Assembly (NCBI RefSeq): GCF_003480435.1
Contig: NZ_QUJB01000007.1
Coordinates: 62,001-126,000 of the forward strand
Length of the DNA: 64,000 nt
Direction: 5' to 3'
DNA from: Clostridium sp. AM30-24
GTDB taxonomy: Bacteria; Bacillota; Clostridia; Lachnospirales; Lachnospiraceae
A program made the translations under genes and the position numbers. A model generated the notes under the pieces. That model was not told the origin of the DNA, did no database searches, and was given only the letters and a program-made list of their open reading frames with translations. Of the stretch, positions 51,855 through 60,685 are shown piece by piece (position 1 is the stretch's first letter; each line of letters starts with the position of its first letter).

Positions 51855-53102
51855 GTGACAGAGGAACAGAAAGCGGGGAAGATCCTTCTTTTCTGTAAGG
51901 AAACTTCACAGGAGCGGATCATGAAGAGACTGCGGGACGCCTTTGACGTTCCGGGCAATTCTCATGACGCGGGATTGGAACTCCATAACGGGAATCTGGA
52001 TGTAACGATCAACATCTACTGCGAAAACGCGGGGGGAGAAGAACGGGATCTGGTCCGGGGGTGGTCTGATCGGTCAAGGGGACATTTTTCCAGAGTTGAG
52101 ACTGCCGCGGTGGACGTGAAGACAAATCTTCTTTACCAGTTGGAGGGAACGGAGAGCATCATTTCGGTGGACTACACGTTTGAGGGGGAAGAATCTGATT
52201 TCCTGACGGAGGAAGAAGAGGCGGCAAAGAGGAATATGGAACAGACGCTGTTTGGTGTGCTGTCCGATCTTCGGGCCATTATGGCGTTCCGGGGAGAAAA
52301 AAGAGGATTTTATTGTCTCGACGCATCAGGGGCGGAAAAACTGATCCTGGATGGAAACGGAAACAGTGAGCTGGAGCATTTCCTGCCCTATAAGGCAGTA
52401 GGATATGTTCCCGGAAATGAGATCGAGACAGAACAGTTAAACCGCCGGGAAAAGAACCGGCGTGAGTTTGAGGCGCGGGGCGTATATATTCCTGTTTTTT
52501 ACCCGCTCTTAGAGACAGAGGCGGAGGCAGATTGCCGGACACCATATGAGATCGCAGCGAGAGCCGTTGCGCTCATGCTGGTGGCAGTATTTTCCGAGGC
52601 CATGCTGGCAAAAAAGATGAACCAGAAGGAGGCGTTGGAGTTCATCCAGAGACGGATCAATGAGTTTGGAGCAGATGATTTCTTCTCCCCGAAGGAATGG
52701 AATTACCTGCACAATGAGGATCCGAAGGAATCGGAAAAGATCTCTTATTCCTGGCAGTATGAAAATCTGTATGTGATGGAGTGGGCGCTGGGACTCATTG
52801 AGGGACCGTTAAATTTTCCGGATCATTTCTGTGCGGTAGCGGAAGCGGCCCAGCTTTTGACGGCGTTTCATTCCATGAAAGAGATTCTGGAAGCGGCAAA
52901 GCCGAGGACTGCAAAAGAACTTCTCGATGCCTGCGATATGATTTTCTGTCTGGACTGGGCGTGTACAGACACGAGAATGCGGGATCTGCCTGCACCGGCG
53001 GGAATGGACGGCGGCGTTGTCTTTGAGCGCCATAAAGCGTTGAACTGGCTTGTCGGAGCCGGGGAGAAGGCAGACTGGGATCATGTGCCGGTGGACACGT
53101 AA
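51855..53102 (+). CDS. DUF4272 family protein
   Basis: 415 residues. The C-terminal two thirds (about 195-400) match the DUF4272 pattern: REKNRREFEARGVYIPVFYPLLETEAEADCRTPYEIAARAVALMLVAVFSEA, then alpha-helical repeats with Trp-rich YSWQYENLYVMEWALGL and the LNWLVGAGEKADWDHVPVDT end. Residues 1-190 form a separate domain beginning with a conserved-looking FCKETSQERIMKRLRDAFDV. Function unknown. The start is a GTG at 51855 behind AAGGAGG; a TTG at 51834 precedes that ribosome site and is rejected. Confidence 0.78.
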   Translation: MTEEQKAGKILLFCKETSQERIMKRLRDAFDVPGNSHDAGLELHNGNLDVTINIYCENAGGEERDLVRGWSDRSRGHFSRVETAAVDVKTNLLYQLEGTESIISVDYTFEGEESDFLTEEEEAAKRNMEQTLFGVLSDLRAIMAFRGEKRGFYCLDASGAEKLILDGNGNSELEHFLPYKAVGYVPGNEIETEQLNRREKNRREFEARGVYIPVFYPLLETEAEADCRTPYEIAARAVALMLVAVFSEAMLAKKMNQKEALEFIQRRINEFGADDFFSPKEWNYLHNEDPKESEKISYSWQYENLYVMEWALGLIEGPLNFPDHFCAVAEAAQLLTAFHSMKEILEAAKPRTAKELLDACDMIFCLDWACTDTRMRDLPAPAGMDGGVVFERHKALNWLVGAGEKADWDHVPVDT

Positions 53103-53147
53103 AGAGAACGCAGGCGGCACCCACTAAATAGAGGATATATGGATTGG

Positions 53148-53183
53148 AAAACACACTATGGGGAAATTCGTGGTGTGTTTTTT
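53148..53183 (+). terminator. Terminator after the DUF4272 gene
   Basis: AAACACAC pairs with GTGTGTTT around a 15-base loop (with a G-T extended stem), followed by TTTT. Confidence 0.8.
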
Positions 53184-53219
53184 ACGTTGTACGTCTTTGA
53201 AAACAGGAATTATTTTTGG

Positions 53220-53248
53220 TTGCATTTTTTAACGCGGTGTAGTATAAT
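53220..53248 (+). promoter_or_regulatory. Sigma-A promoter of hom
   Basis: TTGCAT (53220-53225), 17-base spacer, TATAAT (53243-53248). The transcript should start near 53255. Confidence 0.75.
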
Positions 53249-53265
53249 TACGTCACTGCAAGAAA

Positions 53266-53342
53266 GACAAATGTCCATGGCACACGGTCATACGGGCGAA
53301 GAGAACATGGACGGATGCCGCACGTACGAATGCGGCTTTGTC
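53266..53342 (+). promoter_or_regulatory. Three-way-junction RNA in the hom leader
   Basis: P1 GACAAA (53266-53271) / TTTGTC (53337-53342); P2 GTCCATG (53273-53279) / CATGGAC (53306-53312); P3 GCCGCA (53317-53322) / TGCGGC (53331-53336). P2 and P3 nest inside P1, and P1 closes 9 bases before the hom ribosome site. It does not match a riboswitch class I can name. Candidate cis-acting regulator of translation. Confidence 0.5.
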
Positions 53343-53363
53343 TGGATAGAGGAGATACAAATC

Positions 53364-54656
53364 ATGGGAGAGAGAAATGTGATCAAAGCAGCGCTTCTCG
53401 GCGCCGGAACGGTCGGAAGCGGAGTGTACGCACTTTCCGAGATGTTAAAGGATGAGATGTTCCAGAAGACAGGTGCCAGCCTGGAAATCAAGAAAGTTCT
53501 TGTGCGGAACGTAAAGAAGGACCGTCCGGGAATTCCGAAGGAGATCATGACGGATAACTGGCAGGAGATTCTGGAAGATGAGGAGATCCAGCTGGTGATC
53601 GAACTCATGGGCGGCGTGGAACCGGCGAGGACCTATATCGTGCAGGCTCTGGAAGCCGGAAAACAGGTAGTTACCGCAAATAAGGACGTACTGGCGGAGC
53701 ACGGACAGGAGATCCTGACATTGGCAGAAAACAGTGGCTGTGACATCCAGTTTGAGGCAGCGGTTGCCGGCGCGATCCCGATCATCCGTCCGTTAAAGCA
53801 GAGCCTTGCGGGCAGTATGCTGACGGAGATCATGGGAATCGTAAACGGAACCACGAACTATATCCTGACAAAGATGTCAGAAGAGGGAATGGATTACCAG
53901 GAGGCGCTGGCGAAGGCCACAGAGCTTGGCTATGCGGAGGCGGACCCGACGGCAGACGTGGAGGGCTATGACGCGGGACGAAAGATCGCGATCATGTCCT
54001 CTCTGGCGTTCAACTCCAGGGTGACCTTTGACGATGTCTACATGGAAGGAATCACAAAGATCACATCCGATGATATCCGCTATGCGAAGGAATTCGGTTA
54101 CGTGATCAAGCTGCTTGGCGTCACAAAGCTTGTGGATGACAAGATCGAGGTCAAGGTCCACCCGATGCTGATCCCGGAGCAGCACCCGTTAGCGACAGTC
54201 CGTGACTCCTTCAACGCGGTGTTTGTACACGGCGAGGCATGTGATGACGCGATGTTCATGGGACGAGGTGCGGGAAAGATGCCGACCGCCAGCGCCGTTA
54301 TGGGTGATATCATCATTGTTATGAGAAATATCGTTCATGACAACTGCGGATGGAACGGAGGAGTGGCGTACAAGAATTATCCGGTAAAATCTATCGAGGA
54401 GACGAGATCAAGATATTTCCTGCGTCTTCAGGTTGCGGATAAACCGGGCGCTCTTGCAAACATTGCGGGAGTTCTCGGAAACAACGACGTCAGCATCGCG
54501 CAGGTCGTTCAAAAACGGGCGAGAGACGGTGTCGCGGAGCTGGTTGTGATCACAGATTCCGTTCTGGAGCGCCATTTCAACGATGCGCTGATGATCGTGA
54601 AGGGGATGTCCGTGCTGCGTGAGGTATCCGGAATTATCCGGGTCTACGGGGATTAA
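53364..54656 (+). CDS. hom: Homoserine dehydrogenase
   Basis: 430 residues. N-terminal NAD(P) fold AALLGAGTVGSGVYAL; catalytic domain with VTANKDVLAEHG, FEAAVAGAIPIIRPL, GIVNGTTNYILTKM and the GYAEADPTADVEGYDAGRKIAI signature; C-terminal ACT domain (about 350-430, YFLRLQVADKPGALANIAGVLG), usually for threonine feedback. It reduces aspartate semialdehyde to homoserine, on the way to threonine and methionine. The ATG at 53364 follows GAGGAG. The open frame continues 75 codons upstream through the promoter and leader and that part is rejected. Confidence 0.95.
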   Translation: MGERNVIKAALLGAGTVGSGVYALSEMLKDEMFQKTGASLEIKKVLVRNVKKDRPGIPKEIMTDNWQEILEDEEIQLVIELMGGVEPARTYIVQALEAGKQVVTANKDVLAEHGQEILTLAENSGCDIQFEAAVAGAIPIIRPLKQSLAGSMLTEIMGIVNGTTNYILTKMSEEGMDYQEALAKATELGYAEADPTADVEGYDAGRKIAIMSSLAFNSRVTFDDVYMEGITKITSDDIRYAKEFGYVIKLLGVTKLVDDKIEVKVHPMLIPEQHPLATVRDSFNAVFVHGEACDDAMFMGRGAGKMPTASAVMGDIIIVMRNIVHDNCGWNGGVAYKNYPVKSIEETRSRYFLRLQVADKPGALANIAGVLGNNDVSIAQVVQKRARDGVAELVVITDSVLERHFNDALMIVKGMSVLREVSGIIRVYGD

Positions 54657-54820
54657 CATAAAAACAACCGAATAAAGGATAGAGAAGAGCATATTTGTGT
54701 GATCTGAAAATTTCTGTCGGAACAGCCGGTGAAACGGATGATTCCGGAAGAGATCCAGAAAACACGGATATGCTTTTTTGCATTTAAAAACCGATCGACA
54801 TCGACGTGGGAGAGTTTATG

Positions 54821-54848
54821 GCATAAATCACTTCTGGATTCATATATT
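54821..54848 (+). promoter_or_regulatory. Candidate sigma-E promoter of the spoIIIA operon
   Basis: GCATAAA (54821-54827), 13-base spacer, CATATATT (54841-54848) resembles the sporulation sigma-E consensus (GMATATTT / CATACAAT). It lies 54 bases before spoIIIAA. In B. subtilis the operon is sigma-E dependent. Confidence 0.5.
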
Positions 54849-54902
54849 GTATCAATTCCGGGAAAGGCGGACAGGCAGAATACGGGGAGAAGGGAGAGGA
54901 AG

Positions 54903-55868
54903 ATGAATGTGGATACCTTTGAACGATTGTTGAAACAGGCGGTCCGGGATGGGAAAACGATCAGAGAACTCAGAATCCGAGTGGGAAAGCCGGTGATGAT
55001 CCGGATGGAAGATGGGGAAAATACCCTTTTTTCAGACGGAACCTGTGGAGCGGCGGAAGCTTATGAAGAAAAAGTTAAGAATGCAGTTCTCGCAGACAGG
55101 GAGCTGATCCGTGGAATCCTGGAGATCTGTTCCAGCCACTCCCTGTATGCATACGAGCGCGAGATCGGTCAGGGATTTCTTACGATACGTGGAGGACACC
55201 GCGTGGGGATCGCCGGAAAAGCGGTGGTGGAGGAGGGAACGGTGAGGACGATTCGGGATATTTCCTCCTTAAATATCCGCGTTGCCCATGAGGTAAGAGG
55301 CTGTGCGAAGAACGTGCTGCCACATCTTATGGAGGGGAAAACATTTCTGAATACACTTTTGATCTCACCACCTGGAGCCGGAAAGACAACACTTTTAAGG
55401 GACCTGATCCGGGAGCTTTCATGCGGGGGATCGTGGGGAGCGGGGATGAATGTGTCGGTTGTGGACGAGCGCTCGGAGATCGCAGCCTGTTTTGAAGGAA
55501 TTGCCCAGTGTGATCTTGGCCCCCGGGCTGATGTGATGGACGGCTGTCCAAAAGCTGAGGGAATGCTCATGATGCTGCGGTCCATGGCACCTGATGTGAT
55601 GGCGGTGGATGAGGCGGGCGGAGAAAATGAGATCCTTGCGATGAAATATGGAATGAACTGCGGATGCAGGATCCTTGCGACGGTTCATGGGGCGGATATC
55701 GGTGACATCATGAAACGGCCGGCGTGGAGGAAAATGGCAGAGGAGAAGATATTTTCACGGTATGTCGTTCTCTCCGGGGCTTTGAGGCCGGGGAAGATCG
55801 TGGGAATTTATGATGAGCGGCATGAGATGGTGGCAGCTGCGGATTCTTTCAGTCAGGAATACGGATGA
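54903..55868 (+). CDS. spoIIIAA: Stage III sporulation protein AA (ATPase)
   Basis: 321-residue secretion-type ATPase that powers or assembles the SpoIIIA-SpoIIQ channel between mother cell and forespore. Walker A is SPPGAGKTT (155-163), Walker B-like VMAVDEAGG; RGGHRVGIAGKAVVEEG and the CQ-like DLGPRADVMDG segment are typical. The ATG at 54903 follows GGGAGAGGAA; the open frame from 54729 crosses the putative promoter. First gene of an eight-gene operon. Confidence 0.94.
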   Translation: MNVDTFERLLKQAVRDGKTIRELRIRVGKPVMIRMEDGENTLFSDGTCGAAEAYEEKVKNAVLADRELIRGILEICSSHSLYAYEREIGQGFLTIRGGHRVGIAGKAVVEEGTVRTIRDISSLNIRVAHEVRGCAKNVLPHLMEGKTFLNTLLISPPGAGKTTLLRDLIRELSCGGSWGAGMNVSVVDERSEIAACFEGIAQCDLGPRADVMDGCPKAEGMLMMLRSMAPDVMAVDEAGGENEILAMKYGMNCGCRILATVHGADIGDIMKRPAWRKMAEEKIFSRYVVLSGALRPGKIVGIYDERHEMVAAADSFSQEYG

Positions 55869-55927
55869 TCGCCGGAAATGGTTCCTGTTCACGGGAGGTC
55901 ATGCGGCTTTTTTCAGGGAGGGAGGAC

Positions 55928-56464
55928 ATGAAATATTTAGGACTTTTGTGCATGGCTACAGCAGCTGTGGCAGGAGGTTTTCTGATGGCGGGGGAGTGGG
56001 AGATGCGAGTGAAGCTTCTCGGAATCTTCCGGCAGATGGCGGTCTATTTAAAGGCACGGATCCTGTACTCCAACGAGACACTTCCGGAGGCGCTGAAGGA
56101 GGTGGGCAACCGATTTGCGGATGAATCCTCCGGGATGGCAGCGGAAGCCGGACTTTTTTTCCTGCGGGTGGAAAAGCGGATGGAGAAAGAAAAAGGAAGG
56201 CCTTTTTCCGAAATCTGGGTGGAGGAAACAGAAAAATTCCCGGACGACCTGCCCCTGAGAAAGCAGGATCTTGAGGCGATAAGGACACTGGGAAAAAATC
56301 TCGGTTACGCGGACAAAAAGACCCAGGAACGGACGATCCTGTTTTATCTGGAACAGACAGATGATTCACTGGCGTTTTTAAAAAAGGAAATGGAGGGCCG
56401 GACGAAACTTTACCGGTCTCTTGGGATGGCGGCAGGGCTTTTCATCCTGGTGCTTTTCGCGTAG
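55928..56464 (+). CDS. spoIIIAB: Stage III sporulation protein AB
   Basis: 178 residues with a membrane helix at each end (YLGLLCMATAAVAGGFLMAG and LGMAAGLFILVLFA) and a helical middle domain of the GspF-like fold (FRQMAVYLKARILYSNETLPEAL). Essential for forespore engulfment-stage signalling. The ATG at 55928 follows GGGAGG; an earlier in-frame start at 55865 would overlap spoIIIAA. Confidence 0.88.
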   Translation: MKYLGLLCMATAAVAGGFLMAGEWEMRVKLLGIFRQMAVYLKARILYSNETLPEALKEVGNRFADESSGMAAEAGLFFLRVEKRMEKEKGRPFSEIWVEETEKFPDDLPLRKQDLEAIRTLGKNLGYADKKTQERTILFYLEQTDDSLAFLKKEMEGRTKLYRSLGMAAGLFILVLFA

Positions 56465-56476
56465 AGGGGGAAGTGT

Positions 56477-56671
56477 ATGGGAGTAAATCTGATTTTTAAG
56501 ATCGCGGCGGTTGGGATCCTGGTGTCGGTGATGTGTCAGGTGTTAAAACACAGCGGGCGGGAGGATCAGGCATTCCTTACGAGCCTCGCTGGCCTGATCC
56601 TGGTGCTGTTCTGGATCGTGCCGTATATTTACGAGCTTTTTGAGACAATAAAAAACCTGTTTTCATTATGA
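56477..56671 (+). CDS. spoIIIAC: Stage III sporulation protein AC
   Basis: 64 residues, two membrane helices (LIFKIAAVGILVSVMCQVL and FLTSLAGLILVLFWIVPYIYELF). Size and sequence match SpoIIIAC, a small component of the channel. AGGGGGAAG precedes the ATG. Confidence 0.92.
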   Translation: MGVNLIFKIAAVGILVSVMCQVLKHSGREDQAFLTSLAGLILVLFWIVPYIYELFETIKNLFSL

Positions 56672-56693
56672 GGATCATGAAGGGAGGTATTTT

Positions 56694-57080
56694 ATGGCGG
56701 TAGTTCAGGCGGCTCTTCTGGGGCTTACAGCGGTTCTGCTTGCAGCACAGTTAAAGCCCTTGCGGCCGGAGTATGCAGTCTATCTGGTGCTGGCAGCTTC
56801 CATAGGAGTCGGATTTCTTGGGCTCGCGAGGCTTGGTGTGTTGTTAGACACTTTGCGGGAGATCGGAAATGGGATCCGGATCCGTCATGTATATCTGGCG
56901 GCACTCTTAAAAATGGCGGGAATCACCTACATTGCGGAGTTTACATCCGGAATCTGCAAGGATGCCGGATATCAGGCGGTGGGAAATCAGGTGGAGATGG
57001 TCGGAAAGCTGGCGATTCTGGCGGTGAGTGCGCCGGTGGTGCTGTCATTGGTGGAGACATTGAAGGTGTTTATGGGATGA
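56694..57080 (+). CDS. spoIIIAD: Stage III sporulation protein AD
   Basis: 128 residues, about four membrane helices, ending in KLAILAVSAPVVLSLVETLKVFMG. The stretch LLKMAGITYIAEFTSGICKDAGYQAVGNQVEMVGK is highly characteristic of SpoIIIAD. GGGAGG precedes the ATG. It overlaps spoIIIAE by 4 bases. Confidence 0.93.
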   Translation: MAVVQAALLGLTAVLLAAQLKPLRPEYAVYLVLAASIGVGFLGLARLGVLLDTLREIGNGIRIRHVYLAALLKMAGITYIAEFTSGICKDAGYQAVGNQVEMVGKLAILAVSAPVVLSLVETLKVFMG

Positions 57081-58282
57081 GGTGGAAGAGAGATCTATTT
57101 CTGCTGCTGGGACTTGTTGCGGGGATCTTTTTTGGAATCTGGCATTGGAAGATTCCGGTGCTTGCGGCAGAACCGGTGGATTCCGGGAAGAAAACAGGAC
57201 AGCGGATGTGGGTGACAGATGAGGAGGAGCCAGATATCGATCTCACGGAAATTCAGGACTATCTGGACCAAATCGGTGGGGATCAGGCAGTGGGAATGAC
57301 ATTCCGGGAAATGATGGACAGGATCAGAGACGGTGATGTGGAGAACGTCTTTATATATGGAAGGGACAGGATCATTTCCGCGCTGTTCTCGGAGCTTAGG
57401 ACAAACACTTCATTTCTTGCAGAGATCCTGATCTTATCCCTTTGCGGGGCGGCATGTTCCGGCTTTTTGGGGATCTTTGGCTCCAGTCAGCTGTCAGAGA
57501 CGGGCTTCTATGTGATCTGTATCTGCGTACAGACCTTTTTGGCGGCCAGTTTTTTTGCCAGCATCCGTATCGCCGAGGAGACAACAGGAGATATCTTAGG
57601 GTTCATGAAGGTTCTGCTTCCAGCGTATTTTCTTGCGGTGACCATGGCCGGAGGGGCGGTGACATCGGCATCGGTCTGCGGGTTTACACTGGGAGCCATC
57701 GGTGTGATCCAGACGGTGGTCTCAGGATTTCTCTTACCGATCATGAAGCTTTATATGGTATTCTCGCTGGTTGGAAATCTGTTCCGGGAGGAGATGTTTT
57801 CCGTGATGACGGAGCTTCTCGGAAAGGTTGTGGAGTGGACTGTGAAGACCATGTTCGGGATCGTTGTAGGGTTCCACCTGATCCAGGGGCTGGTGCTTCC
57901 CCAGGCAGATGCCATGAAAAATGCGGCAGTCATGCGGACCATCGAGGCAGTTCCAGGAATCGGTTCCGGTGCAGGGGCAGTGTCCAATCTTTTGCTTGGT
58001 TCGGCAGTCCTTATAAAGAACACGTCAGGGGCTGCTGCGGTGGCAGTCCTCATCTTTTTAGCGGCAGTTCCCATGGTGAAGCTTGCAGTGCTGATGGTAC
58101 TCTATAATCTGGCTGCGGCAGTGATGCAGCCGGTGTGTGACCAGCGCCTGACTGCATGCATGACGCAGAATGCCGCGGGACATGGAATGCTGCTTAAGAT
58201 CGTCGGGTATTCACTGGCACTGTTTGCGGTGACCATCGCGGTGATCAGTTATTCCACGAATGCAGTGTATTGGGCGGGGTGA
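57077..58282 (+). CDS. spoIIIAE: Stage III sporulation protein AE
   Basis: 401 residues with an N-terminal signal-like helix, an extracytoplasmic acidic stretch (about 30-85) and seven or eight membrane segments, including ILGFMKVLLPAYFLAVTMAGG and the conserved FHLIQGLVLPQADAMKNAAVMRTIEAVPGIGSG. The largest membrane component of the channel. ATGA overlap with spoIIIAD. Confidence 0.93.
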   Translation: MRWKRDLFLLLGLVAGIFFGIWHWKIPVLAAEPVDSGKKTGQRMWVTDEEEPDIDLTEIQDYLDQIGGDQAVGMTFREMMDRIRDGDVENVFIYGRDRIISALFSELRTNTSFLAEILILSLCGAACSGFLGIFGSSQLSETGFYVICICVQTFLAASFFASIRIAEETTGDILGFMKVLLPAYFLAVTMAGGAVTSASVCGFTLGAIGVIQTVVSGFLLPIMKLYMVFSLVGNLFREEMFSVMTELLGKVVEWTVKTMFGIVVGFHLIQGLVLPQADAMKNAAVMRTIEAVPGIGSGAGAVSNLLLGSAVLIKNTSGAAAVAVLIFLAAVPMVKLAVLMVLYNLAAAVMQPVCDQRLTACMTQNAAGHGMLLKIVGYSLALFAVTIAVISYSTNAVYWAG

Positions 58283-58287
58283 TCGAC

Positions 58288-58800
58288 ATGAAAGCAGTTG
58301 AAAACTGGGTGCAGGACATCATTTTTTATATGTTTTTTGTCACGATGGTCATGAACCTTCTGCCGGATCCAAAGTATGAAAAATATCTGCGGTTGTTTGC
58401 GGGGACTGTTCTGATCCTGCTTGTGTTCGGACCGATCGCGCGGATCACGGGGGTGGAGACAGCGATGGCGGGGATATTTGAGAAGATCACATTTGAGAAT
58501 GATGTCCGGACACTGAAAGAAGAGCTGGGGGCTGCGGATGAGCGGCGGATCGCAGGCTTTTATGAGCAGTACCGGAAAGCTGTGGAATCAGACCTCCGTG
58601 CCCTGGCAGAGAGTGACGGAGTGGAATGTGTGAGTGTCTCGGCGCAGGTGGCAGATACCGGAAATGTCAGCCATGTAAAGATGGTGATACGGGGCGGGCA
58701 AAATCAGACCGGGGCAGTGATCGCTTCGGTGAGAAGAAGGATAGGAGCTTATTATGGAGTGGAAGAACAGGACATTGAGATCGGTATTGAAAGGAAATAA
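58288..58800 (+). CDS. spoIIIAF: Stage III sporulation protein AF
   Basis: 170 residues: two membrane helices (IIFYMFFVTMVMNLLP and LRLFAGTVLILLVFGPIARI), then an extracytoplasmic ring-building domain with a final YYGVEEQDIEIGIE. The ATG at 58288 follows GGGGTGA; an upstream TTG at 58270 overlaps spoIIIAE further. Confidence 0.88.
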   Translation: MKAVENWVQDIIFYMFFVTMVMNLLPDPKYEKYLRLFAGTVLILLVFGPIARITGVETAMAGIFEKITFENDVRTLKEELGAADERRIAGFYEQYRKAVESDLRALAESDGVECVSVSAQVADTGNVSHVKMVIRGGQNQTGAVIASVRRRIGAYYGVEEQDIEIGIERK

Positions 58801-59371
58801 GGAGAAGGTGATTTTTCTATTCTGTTCGGGTCTGCTGCTGTTTGTGATCTCGCTGCCGTCCGGGAAGGCCACGGATCCCGAATGGAAGGGAAAAACGGCA
58901 GAGGTGCTTGCGGATGTCAGCGTGAATGGTGAGGACACTGCGGTGGAAGACGCCGGGGCAAAGACAGAGAATAGTTCTTACGAGAAATTGCTGGAGCAGC
59001 GGATCCGGGAACTCTTAAAAAATGTTGAGGGGGTCGGGGAGGTGGATGTGATGGTGGTGCTGAAAGCTTCGGAGGAGAGGATCTGGCATGTGGATAAGAG
59101 CAGTACATCCTCGGTGACGGAGGAGAACGGGGCAGGTTCCGGGAGCTCGCGGGTCACCAGAGAGGAGAACCAGTCCGTGAGCACGGTACTGGACGGAAAG
59201 AGCCAGTCTCCGGTGATGGAGAAGGAAGTGAAGCCGGAGATATCCGGCGTGGTCATCAGTGCGGACGGTGGTGGAAGCGCGGTGATCCGGGCGGAGATCT
59301 CGGGAGCGATGGAGGCACTTTTAGGGCTTCCGGCGAATAAGATCAAGGTGATGAAGAGGGCGGCTAAATAA
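58754..59371 (+). CDS. spoIIIAG: Stage III sporulation protein AG
   Basis: 205 residues: a cytoplasmic N-terminus, one membrane helix (VIFLFCSGLLLFVISLPSG) and an extracytoplasmic domain with YEKLLEQRIRELLKNVEGVGEVDVMVVLKASEE, the ring-building motif that forms the large SpoIIIAG ring. It starts 47 bases inside spoIIIAF, a long overlap, with AGGAG before the ATG. Confidence 0.9.
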   Translation: MEWKNRTLRSVLKGNKEKVIFLFCSGLLLFVISLPSGKATDPEWKGKTAEVLADVSVNGEDTAVEDAGAKTENSSYEKLLEQRIRELLKNVEGVGEVDVMVVLKASEERIWHVDKSSTSSVTEENGAGSGSSRVTREENQSVSTVLDGKSQSPVMEKEVKPEISGVVISADGGGSAVIRAEISGAMEALLGLPANKIKVMKRAAK

Positions 59372-59437
59372 CCGCATATTTCATGCTGGGAAACATAGAA
59401 TGGAAGTATGAAAGTATGGGAAAGAAGGAGTTTTGCG

Positions 59438-60166
59438 ATGAAACGGATCTTCAGAAGAAATCAGATCATTATCACGACGCTTGCAGTTATGATCGCGGCG
59501 GCAGGATACCTGAATTACTCGTCAAAGAAGGAAGTTGCGGGAGCAGAGGTGTACGAGGCAGGAATGATGGATATTTCCGATGCGGATATTCTGGCGGAGA
59601 ATCAGGCAAAGAATGGGGGGAATGATGGAAAACTCAGGGAAATTGCCGGCCTTGACGGGGACAGAGAAGAACTTCTGCCGGATGGGAATGAGGTGGCTGC
59701 AGTGCCTGAGAGCACGGAAGCTGCCGGCACGGAGATTTCAGGGCAGGAGACAGCGGCGGCGGGAATTGAGAATCCGGGTGAGGCGGTGCTCACCGGCGGA
59801 ACAGGGATTTCGGAGTACATAGCTGGCGTCCAACTTGGCAGGGAGCAGATCCGGGCAAAGAATAAGGAAACTCTGATGCAGATCATCAACAGTGACCAGA
59901 TCTCGGAGGAGGAGAAGCAGACGGCGATCCAGAACCTCATCGGGATGACGGAGATCTCGGAAAAGGAGAACGCGGCGGAGACGCTTTTAAAGGCAAAAGG
60001 CTTTGTGGACCCGGTGGTCAGCATCACGGACGGGAAGGCAGACGTTGTTGTGAATGCGGCCTCGCTTACGGACCAGGAGCGGGCACAGATCGAGGACATT
60101 GTGAAGAGAAAGACAGAGATCGGGGCAGATGGGATCGTGATCACGCTGCTGGATGCGGAGGAGTGA
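59438..60166 (+). CDS. spoIIIAH: Stage III sporulation protein AH
   Basis: 242 residues: N-terminal membrane helix (QIIITTLAVMIAAAGYLNY), a long low-complexity Glu/Gly/Ala linker, and the C-terminal domain that binds SpoIIQ across the septum (ISEEEKQTAIQNLIGMTEISEKENAAETLLKAKGFVDPVVSITDGKADVVVNA). The ATG at 59438 follows AAGGAG; a start at 59408 would add 10 residues. Confidence 0.92.
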   Translation: MKRIFRRNQIIITTLAVMIAAAGYLNYSSKKEVAGAEVYEAGMMDISDADILAENQAKNGGNDGKLREIAGLDGDREELLPDGNEVAAVPESTEAAGTEISGQETAAAGIENPGEAVLTGGTGISEYIAGVQLGREQIRAKNKETLMQIINSDQISEEEKQTAIQNLIGMTEISEKENAAETLLKAKGFVDPVVSITDGKADVVVNAASLTDQERAQIEDIVKRKTEIGADGIVITLLDAEE

Positions 60167-60238
60167 TAAAAAGAACTATGCAAAGAGAGGAGAAAATGGT
60201 ATAATAACTGTATCTTTGATATACAGGAGGTAATTGTT

Positions 60239-60622
60239 GTGGCAGCGGAAACAGAGAGAAGCAGTCATAAGGTTTATGAAAAGGACAAAATTGGAGAAGT
60301 CCAGATTGCGGATGAAGTCGTGGCAATTATTGCCGGCCTGGCAGCAACTGAAGTTGACGGCGTGGACTCCATGGCGGGAAATATTACGAACGAGCTGGTT
60401 GGAAAGCTTGGAATGAAGAACCTTTCCAAAGGCGTTAAGGTGGAAGTTACGGAGGAGCATGTAAGCGTAAATATGGCTCTGAATCTGAAATATGGATATA
60501 GTATTCCGGACGTCTGCGAGAAGGTGCAGGAGAAGGTTAAGAACGCGATCGAGAACATGACGGGACTTATGGTACTTGATGTGAATATTAAGATTGCCGG
60601 GGTCAGCCTGGAAGAAAAGTAA
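60239..60622 (+). CDS. Asp23/Gls24 family protein (YqhY-like)
   Basis: 127-residue Asp23/Gls24 family protein, with IADEVVAIIAGLAATEVDGVDSMAGNITNELVGKLG and VKNAIENMTGLMVLDVNIKIAGV. In B. subtilis YqhY stands between the acc genes and nusB and has been linked to control of acetyl-CoA carboxylase. The start is a GTG at 60239 behind ACAGGAGG. A TATAAT near 60202 may give it its own promoter. Confidence 0.9.
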   Translation: MAAETERSSHKVYEKDKIGEVQIADEVVAIIAGLAATEVDGVDSMAGNITNELVGKLGMKNLSKGVKVEVTEEHVSVNMALNLKYGYSIPDVCEKVQEKVKNAIENMTGLMVLDVNIKIAGVSLEEK

Positions 60623-60638
60623 AGATTGTGACTGCGTG

Positions 60639-60678
60639 AGGGCAGGATTCCCGGGAGACCGGGGGTCCTGCCCTTTTT
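60639..60678. terminator. Terminator between yqhY-like gene and lipoprotein gene
   Basis: AGGGCAGGA pairs with TCCTGCCCT (with an inner CCGG/CCGG stem), followed by TTTT on the plus strand. It sits between convergent genes. Confidence 0.85.
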
Positions 60679-60685
60679 GGTGGAC

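Noticed and set aside
53139-53363. 75-residue N-terminal extension of homoserine dehydrogenase
   Set aside because: It spans the upstream terminator, promoter and leader RNA; the ATG at 53364 has the ribosome site and family length.
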